Origin: Apus apus
Taxonomy: Eukaryota > Chordata > Aves > Apodiformes > Apodidae
Length of the DNA stretch: 64,000 nucleotides
NCBI RefSeq assembly: GCF_020740795.1
Contig: NC_067304.1
Coordinates: 2,098,056-2,162,055 of the forward strand
Direction: 5' to 3'
In this document: positions 57,221 through 64,000 of the stretch, piece by piece
Position numbering within the stretch: the stretch's first letter is position 1
Layout: the number at the start of each line of letters is the position of its first letter
Notes under the pieces: generated by a model
Told to the model about the DNA's origin: nothing
Seen by the model: only the letters and a program-made list of their open reading frames with translations
Database searches by the model: none
Made by a program: the position numbers and the translations under genes

Positions 57221-57639
57221 AATCAGGGTGGGAGCAGATCAGGAGCAGCTGGTGGGTTTGGGGCTGCCTTTAAAGCTAATAACTCAAGCAGGAGCCTCAG
57301 GAAAACCATCAGTGTGAGCAGAGCAGGATGGAGGGTGGGATCTCCAACCTTTGGAGGGCCAAAGAGGCTTCCACAGAGGGGGGGAGGGTTGCAGGTTTGT
57401 TCTGCCTTTGGTAGGCTGTTCTCATCTGTGTGTCACACATAGTTGTGTATTTTGGGTTCTTTAGACTCTAAAAATAACATTTCCCATTTCTCTGATGTTC
57501 CCCCCCCCTGCCCCACAGACCTCAAACCCCATCCAGCCTTGGCTGGAGCGTTATGAATGAGGAAGGGAGGTGGGTGGCCTTGCTTTTGGGGTCTGGGGGA
57601 GGCTTTCTGGGGGCAGTGACCCCCCGGATGGGCCCTCCC

Positions 57640-57849
57640 TGCACCCCACTTGTAACGTGGCAAACAGGAAACGTGCGAGCGCCGGCGGTTGAGTCTCACC
57701 CGCAGCGGGAAGTTGCCTTGAGCAAGAGAGAAAAGGGAGCTGGGGCACAGGGCAGCCCCAGGAGAGTGGGGACCCACATCCCTCCAGAACCCCCCAAACC
57801 CCTCCTGGACCCCCTGAAACTGAGGGTCCCTCTTGGGCAGACGGGACAG
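57640..57849 (+). other. RAB44: Possible RAB44 leader exon and promoter area
   Basis: A small CpG-containing patch (57655-57715) with an ETS-like CGGGAAGTTG is followed by a perfect-consensus donor CAG-GTAAGT at 57847-57855. It could splice to the AG at 59640-59641, 55 bases before the RAB44 start codon. No direct evidence of transcription. Confidence 0.3.
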
Positions 57850-58817
57850 GTAAGTTGTGCTGCTCCGGGGATGGTTCTTGGGTCACCTTGGCAAGGTAGA
57901 AGAGCATGGAAAATAAGGGGGGGGGGGTGTCTTGTTGTTGGTGAGCTGGGAGGGGCTTTTTCTGCTGGGTGGGGGGATTGGGAGGGGAGGCAGGGTGGGG
58001 GGGAGTCAGTGATGGGGTGGGGAGGCCCTGGTCAGGGGGTCTGGGGGTGGCGGGGATCCCATCTCATCCCCCCCCACCTTGTTCTGCCCTTCTTTTGTGT
58101 GGTGGGCTCAGCTCCCCCCCCCGGGGCAGGTCACTGGGGGCTTCCTCATGCCTGAAATGCCTCCTCAGCCCCCTCCCCAAACTCCATCTTCTGCTGTCTC
58201 AGAGGCTGGGACCCCCATCAAGGCACCTGGTTTCTACTCCCAGTCCCTGTGTCCTGTGGGACATCAGCAGCTCCACAAACCCTGTTGCTTTCAGGGGATG
58301 TTCTGGGGGTCTGTTCCCATGTTCTGGGGCACCCTGGGGTTTGGCAGAGCCACCTTTTTATGTGACCAGAGGCAGGAGGATGGATGGATGGGCAGGCAGG
58401 CAAACAGGGCTGGGGTGTAGTCCCAGCTCTCCACGGCTGTGGTTCCCTTCACTAATTTTTTTTTTGGCTTTGCCACGTGGAGAAGAACCTCCTGGAGATG
58501 GTCTGGTGGCTGTGGGTGACACTGCCACCCACCCAGCATGGGGAGAGGGGAGCAGGGCAAGGGGTCCTGAGCTCAGAACCCACCAGCCAGCACGTAGGTG
58601 TGCTGCAAACCTCCCAGGAGGTGACTCAGGGCTGTGAAACCTGGGGGAGGAATTTTAAAATCTGCTGCTGAGCTCCCAGAAAGCAGGTGGAACCACCAGA
58701 GTTTGCTCAGGCCTCCAGCATCATCTGGACTGGCCCTTTGCCAGTGTCACCTCCTGGGTGGCCCTGGAGTCGTGTTGGGGCTCTGTGCATCCTCCCATGG
58801 CCAGGCTGGAGTGTGGA

Positions 58818-58875
58818 GGGATTTGGGCAGGAGATTTGGGCTGGGGACTTGGGCAGGACATTTGGGCCAAGGGTT
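58818..58875 (+). repeat. TTGGGC-type tandem repeat, left block
   Basis: Units such as ATTTGGGCAGGAG and ACTTGGGCAGGAC recur three to four times. The same units return at 59398-59497 beyond a CR1 insertion. Confidence 0.7.
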
Positions 58876-58992
58876 GATGAGATTTCCCCTCAGTCTCCTC
58901 CTCTCCAGCTGAACAGGTGGAGGGTGACCAGGAGGACATGGGCCACTGGTTGGTCTTGGTAGGAGATCCGTGTGTGCACTGACTGGAGTGAT

Positions 58993-59385
58993 TCAGAGAA
59001 TCACAGAATGGTTTGGGTTGGAAGGGACCTTAAAGCTCATCTAGATCCAACCCCCTGCATGGGCAGGGACACCTCCCACCAGCCCAGGCTGCTCCAAGCC
59101 CCATCCAACCTGCCCTTCAACACTGCCAGGGATGGGGCAGCCACAGCTTCCCTGGGCAACCTGGGCCAGGCTCTCACCACCCTCACACCAAAGAATTTCC
59201 TCCTCATGTCCAACCTCCATCTCCCTCTTCCAGTTTTCATCCATCCCCCTCATCCCATCCCTCCCTGCCCTTGTCCCAAGTCCCTCCCCAGCTTTCCTGG
59301 AGCCCCTTCAGGCACTGGAAGGTGCTCTAAGGTCTCCCTGGAGCCTTCTCTTCTCCAGGCTGAACACCCCAACTCTCCCAGCTGC
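58993..59385 (-). mobile_element. CR1 LINE, 3' fragment (young-looking group)
   Basis: Antisense copy starting with AGAGAATCACAGAATGG and ending ACCCCAACTCTCCCAG. Nearly identical to the copies in STK38 introns about 45 kb away. Confidence 0.9.
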
Positions 59386-59397
59386 CAAGAATGGGAA

Positions 59398-59497
59398 GGA
59401 CACTTGGGCCGGGGGCTTGGGCAGGAGATTTAGGATCAGGTCTTGGCTGGAGATTTGGGCTGGGGGCTTGGGCAGGACACTTGGGCTTGGCTGGAGG
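59398..59497 (+). repeat. TTGGGC-type tandem repeat, right block
   Basis: Five to six copies of CTTGGGCAGGAGATTT-like units, related to the block at 58818. Confidence 0.7.
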
Positions 59498-59696
59498 CAG
59501 GAGGAGCTGCTGCTGCTGTCAAGTCTCCTCTCGTGCCCCGCGATCGGGGCTCAGCATCTCCCCTTCCTATTGCCAAACCCGTTCACCCCCCACCAAAACC
59601 TCCTTTCCAGCTGGGTCCTCCTCCACCACCTCCCACTGCAGCAAAGGTTCCCAGCAAGGAAGGCCCCCAGCAGGGGTCCCTGCAGGAGCTGGGGCC

Positions 59697-62600
59697 ATGG
59701 CCGAGCGCCGGGCAGCCAAGGGCCGGCGTTTGGGCTCCAGCCGCCGCAAGCAGCTCCGGGAGGGCTCCGGGGAGACACCAGCACTGGCACCAGCTCCTGG
59801 GCCCGGTGAGGAGCTGGAATGGGCATCAGAAATAGTGCAGAGGGTGCAGGAATTCTTCAGGGAGCAGGAAAAGGACCGGGCGGGGTTTGTCACCCGCTCG
59901 GATATGCAGGTAAGGGACGGGGATGTCTTCCCGGGTCCAGCCCCACCGGGGTGGCTGGGGACTGGGTGATGGAGGAGGTCTTTATTCCTTGGTTTGTTTT
60001 TGTCCTCAGAAATTGCAGAAGGACATCCCGTGCAGCACGGAGGAGCTGGAGCTCCTGTTTGATGGGCTGGACACCACCAGGACTGGGCAGTTGAGCCCTG
60101 AGGAGTTCACTGCTGGGCTCCGTAAGTCCTGGCTCGCTGCATCCCAGCCCCCTGGGCTGATCCTGGACGTGGCCTCGGTGCTGTCCCAGGGGGACCTGGA
60201 ATGGTGCCCTTGCTGGGTGGCACATGATGGCCCAAGAAGTGTCCCCAAGCCCAGGTCTCAGCCCCTGGAGAGGGGTCCTTGTTGTGCTGAACCGGTGGAA
60301 GTCGTGGGGGGGGGGGGAAGCATCAGGGTTTGGGCTTTGCTGTCACCCTGGTTGGGCACTGAGGGTCTGGGGCATCTGTCACCAGGGCAGTTCCTGAGCT
60401 CCCAGAAAGCTGCCAGGGTCCAGCACCGGCGGAAAACGGCCTCGAGGAGGGTCCGCTTGGTCCTGCCCAGCCCGGTGCTGGAAGGGGTGGACAGTGAGGA
60501 GCAGAGACACTTCACAGCCTTCTTGGACCAGCTGGGCACAGACGACGCCTCTGAAGAGTAAGGCCACCCTGATTAGCACCCATGGGTGTCCTGAGGGGTG
60601 GGGTAGAGCTGCCCAAGGGAGAAAGGCTTGGGGCAGGGCAGGGTGTTGCCCTCAAGGCAGCCAGAAATGGTTTGGAAGTGCCTTTATCCCAAGTGCAGGG
60701 ACAGGATCGTGGTCACCCCAACGCTCCTCCATCCCCCGGGACCACCTGTCCTGAATGGTGTGAGCTAAATGACCCGGGGCCCCATCTCTGGTCGAGCTTT
60801 GGGGGGTTCTGGGGGGGGTGTTCCCCACCAAGCACCCTCCTCTGCCAGCAGGCAGGAGATCTGGCAGCTCTGGGTGAAGCTCCGGCAGGATGAACCCCAG
60901 CTCCTGGGCAACCTGGAGGACTTCCTGGCCAAGATGAGGCACCGTATCCAAGAAGCCAGGAGCAAGAAGGAGGCTTTGGAGGTGACCCTGAATAAGTGAG
61001 TCCCCCCCCCAGGGCAGTGGAAAGGGATGGGAAGGATGAGGACAGGGCTAAGGCTCCTGCTCAACGCCAGGCATGGAGATGCACCCAAGGAGGGAGAAAC
61101 CAGAGAGCTCCAGCACCTCCAGCAGTGGTGGGAGCAGAGGTTCCACCGGGACCTTTGGGGCTCCCTCCACAGTCACACGTGGGGTGGCAAAAGTGCTGGG
61201 ACTGCCGGGCACGTCCTGGCTGGGGGAAGAAGCCCTCTGGGCAAACCCGGCTGCAGCCTGCAGGTCCCGTGGGCAACGCGGGGTCCCAGGGACCTGCACC
61301 CACTGCAGGGTGGTCTGAGCACCCCCCTGGCCTCGCTGCCCCCAGCAGACGTGTGGCTGAGCACGAGAAGGAGGTGCAGCAGCTCTGCCAGGCCCTGGAG
61401 CAGCAGATCCAGCAGGAAAAGCAGCGGCTGGAGCGGGAGGTGGGTCACCAGCTGCTTCCCTCCCCTTGGGAGGAGACCCAAGCCCCCCCCCCCATCCCCC
61501 AAACCTCTCAGTGGCAGCTCCCGGGTGGGTGAGGGGGTGTTGATGTCCTTGTTGTCACCCCAGAGCGTGGCCCGGAGCCACCAGCAGAGCGTGGAGCTGC
61601 AGCAAGCCCTGGATGCCAGCGAGAGGGAGGTGCAGCGCCTGGTGACGGCACAGCTGGAGGTGAGCTGGCCCCATCACCCCCTGTTCGGGGGCTTTGCCTG
61701 TGGCAGGAACACCCTGTGGTACCCCCAGGTCTGTCCCCACCAGCCCTTGGTGTAGGTGGTCACATTGGACCCTCCTTTGCCACCCCCGTCCCTGTGCTCC
61801 CCTCCATCTCCAGACCCACCCCAGTGGAGTTTCCCCACCCATCCCCTGCAGGGGAGGGTGGACGGTCAGCCCGGTGGCTATACAGGAGAAGCTTCTCCAC
61901 CCTTCTCGGGCATGGGTCTGTCTCCTGGGGTTCCAGGCGGGGTGTGAGTGCCCTGGTTGCTGCCCCACAGCTGGAGAGGCGATGCCGCAGCCTCCGCAGC
62001 GCCCAGCGAGCGGCCAGCGCCGAGAACCGGCAGCTGGAGGAGAGCAACCGGGCGCTGGAGAACCACCTGCAGCATCTCCACCAGCAGCTCCAGCAGACCC
62101 AAGGGTACCTGCGGACCACCAGGGCCTCGGTAGCCTGGGAGCACAGGGAGGAACCCGGGTGAGCAGCTGAGGGACCCGCGCCTCCCGCTGCGCCTGCGTG
62201 GTTCCCTCCTGGGGGATCAGTTTGGTGGGTCTCGGCCGCCGGTGGGTTCCGTGGGGTGGATGGATCTTGGTTTGGGGTGAAAAGCATTAGGGGGGGGGGA
62301 AAAAAAGGCCAGGGCTGTCAGCACCCTGCACTGGGTGTGTCCCCAGCAGAGAGGGGGACATCCTTCACCCAGAAGGACTCAGCCAGGATTGGCTTGAGTT
62401 GGGACAGGCTGCCCAGAGAGGTTGTGGAGGCTCCTTCTCTGGAGACTTTCCAAACCCACCTGGACCTGTTCCTGTGTGATCTGCTGTAGGTGACCCTGCT
62501 CTAGCAGGTGGGTTGGACTGGATGATCTTCAGAGGTCCCTTCCAACCCTGACCCACTGTGTGACTGGTCCAAGGGCTGTGGGTTTTGCTGTCCTGCTGCC

Positions 62601-64000
62601 TCTGGAGCTGGAGACAACCCTGGGGCAGGGCTGGAGGTGAAGAAGAGGATGCACTTGCCACGTTGACCCCTGTGCTCTGTGTTTGCAGGGACAGAGCAGT
62701 GGCAGAGCTTCCCGGTGAGGTGCCCACGTCCCCACAGGTACTTCAGCTGGGTGGCTGGGGAGAGGACAGGGTGTCCATGCTCCATGTGGTTTGGGACTGC
62801 TGGGGAAGCTTTCCCAAACCGGGTGCTCGTGGTGCCTCACAGGCACCTGGGAAGGGAGAGGGGGGCAGGGATAGCAGCACCTGAGTTCTGGCACCTCCAG
62901 GATTTCCGGGGGATAATTCTAGATACCTGCTGGAGAGCTCAGCTTCATTCCAGCTGGATCCACTCCCTCACCAAGTCCTTTTCCCTCTGCTCTTCCCACC
63001 CTGTTGGCTGCAGATGAGTCCAGAGAGGCACCGCTCGGAGATGCGGATCAGGCTGGGGTCCCGGAGCAGAGAGCCCCAGGCCAAGGGCTCCCACCAAGTG
63101 TAAGGGCTCCTGGGCAACAGCTGCTGCTTCAGCTGGTGCCCCCGAGGTCTGCAAGCTGGGGCCAAGCACCCAAATCTTCCACCTTCCCCAAGCAAAACAA
63201 GTTATTTAGTCCTTTCAGTGCTCCTTTCCTACCCACCCATCTCTCATCCTGGAGATCAGATCTCCCAGTCCAGCTCGTTGTCCTGCATCCTTCCCTCAGA
63301 CCCTCACCATTCCTGACCAGGACTTGTCTCTTTTCATCTCCAATAAGGTGAAGATGGAGCCTGGGAAGGAGCACACTTGCTTGCCAGGCAGGATTTGGAG
63401 CAACCTGGTCTAGTGGGAGGTGTCCTTGTCCGGGCTGGGGGTTTGGGACTAGATGATCTGGACTAGATGATCTGGACTAGATGATCTTTAAGGTTCCTTC
63501 CAACCCAAACCATTCCATGATTCCATGATATGGCCCCAAGTTGTGCATCCCCTGTCCCCATCACTGCCCATGTGAACCCCCAGGACACCCAGAGGGGAAA
63601 GGGGTGAGGGGTGGAGGGCTGAGGTTGGCAGACCAGAGACCCTCTGGTGCTGGCCCGGGTGGATGGGATGGAGCTGGAGCTCAGCCTGGGGACTGGGCTG
63701 ACCTCCCACCCCCCCAATTTTCTGCCATTTCCAGGGTCTGGGAGATGCTGCCAGCAGAAACAAGCCATTTGGGAGACCGGCCAAGAGTGAGCTCCATGGA
63801 AGAGGACCCCTTCCCACCTCTGAAAGAGGAACACTCCTCTGACCAAAGCTCTTTGCTAAGAGAGATGAATGATGCAATTGCAGCTCTGAGCAAACAGCTG
63901 CAGTCGCAGGCACTGGGGACACCCCTAGCACCCCCAGACACTGCCCAGCACCCCCAGGATGATGCTGAGCCCCAAAGGGGGCTGGAGGCAGCCACAGCCC
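59697..64000 (+). CDS. RAB44: Ras-related protein Rab-44, N-terminal part (partial, runs off the window)
   Basis: A large Rab of the EF-hand/coiled-coil/GTPase type found in blood-lineage cells and involved in lysosome and granule traffic. Exons seen: 59697-59909, 60010-60121, 60386-60557, 60852-60995, 61349-61439, 61564-61659, 61971-62158, 62689-62737, 63014-63099 and 63735 to the window end. Phases join in every case, giving about 472 residues. The start MAERRAAKGRRLGSSRRKQL sits in a good Kozak context (GCCATGG). An EF-hand-like region follows (FDGLDTTRTGQLSPEEF, with D, T, T, G and E at ligand positions). EIWQLWVKLRQDEPQL and FLAKMRHRIQEA match human RAB44 closely, and a long coiled coil follows (EVQQLCQALEQQIQQEKQRL; SAQRAASAENRQLEES). 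The last exon has an acidic proline-rich part (MEEDPFPPLKEEHSSDQSS). The Rab GTPase domain would lie beyond the window. Confidence 0.92.
62395..62565 (+). mobile_element. CR1 LINE, short 3' fragment
   Basis: GGGACAGGCTGCCCAGAGAG, then GATGATCTTCAGAGGTCCC, ending CCCACTGTGTGACTGG. Lies in a RAB44 intron. Confidence 0.8.
63390..63530 (+). mobile_element. CR1 LINE, short 3' fragment with internal triplication
   Basis: Sense copy ending CCATTCCATGATTCCATGAT. The 14-base unit GGACTAGATGATCT occurs three times in a row at 63449-63488, where other copies have it once. Lies in a RAB44 intron. Confidence 0.85.

Overview
The window looks like bird nuclear DNA. It carries about two dozen pieces of chicken-repeat-1 (CR1) LINEs with the typical 3' tail of short ATTCTATG-like repeats. 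It also has short introns, GC-rich CpG-island promoters, and the vertebrate gene order STK38 - SRSF3 - CDKN1A - RAB44, which in human lies at 6p21. Seven CR1 copies are nearly identical to one another, so this lineage had a fairly recent CR1 burst. The species cannot be fixed from the sequence alone.

Layout. 1-5.0 kb: no gene I can assign, a 37-bp minisatellite, and two short protein-like open stretches that may be orphan exons. 5.0-20.9 kb, minus strand: STK38 (NDR1 kinase), complete. It has 13 coding exons that sum to exactly 465 codons plus stop, the human length, and a noncoding first exon inside a CpG island at about 20 kb. 21.7-25.9 kb, minus strand: a compact gene for a parathyroid-hormone-family peptide (PTH-L type), with a signal-peptide exon, a Lys-Arg-preceded 34-residue hormone core, and a candidate TATA box and leader exon. 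26-32 kb: intergenic DNA with CR1 fragments, one showing a 5' inversion. 32.5-38.7 kb, plus strand: SRSF3, complete at 164 codons, including the 455-nt poison cassette exon. 38.7-47.7 kb: intergenic. 47.7-54.5 kb, plus strand: CDKN1A (p21), with upstream minisatellites, three candidate p53 response elements (two upstream, one in intron 1), a TATA promoter and a 155-residue protein. 54.5-59.6 kb: CR1 pieces, simple arrays and a possible RAB44 leader exon. 59.7 kb to the end, plus strand: the first ten coding exons of RAB44, running off the window.

The genes are not one pathway. STK38 is a Hippo-related AGC kinase, SRSF3 a splicing regulator controlled by its own poison exon, CDKN1A the p53-induced CDK inhibitor, RAB44 a large EF-hand Rab, and the PTH-family gene a secreted hormone. 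The most notable items are the PTH-L-type gene between STK38 and SRSF3, the p53-site architecture around CDKN1A, and the changed PCNA-binding/degron box at the end of p21. All exon calls come from reading splice sites, reading frames and recalled family sequences by eye. No database search was run.
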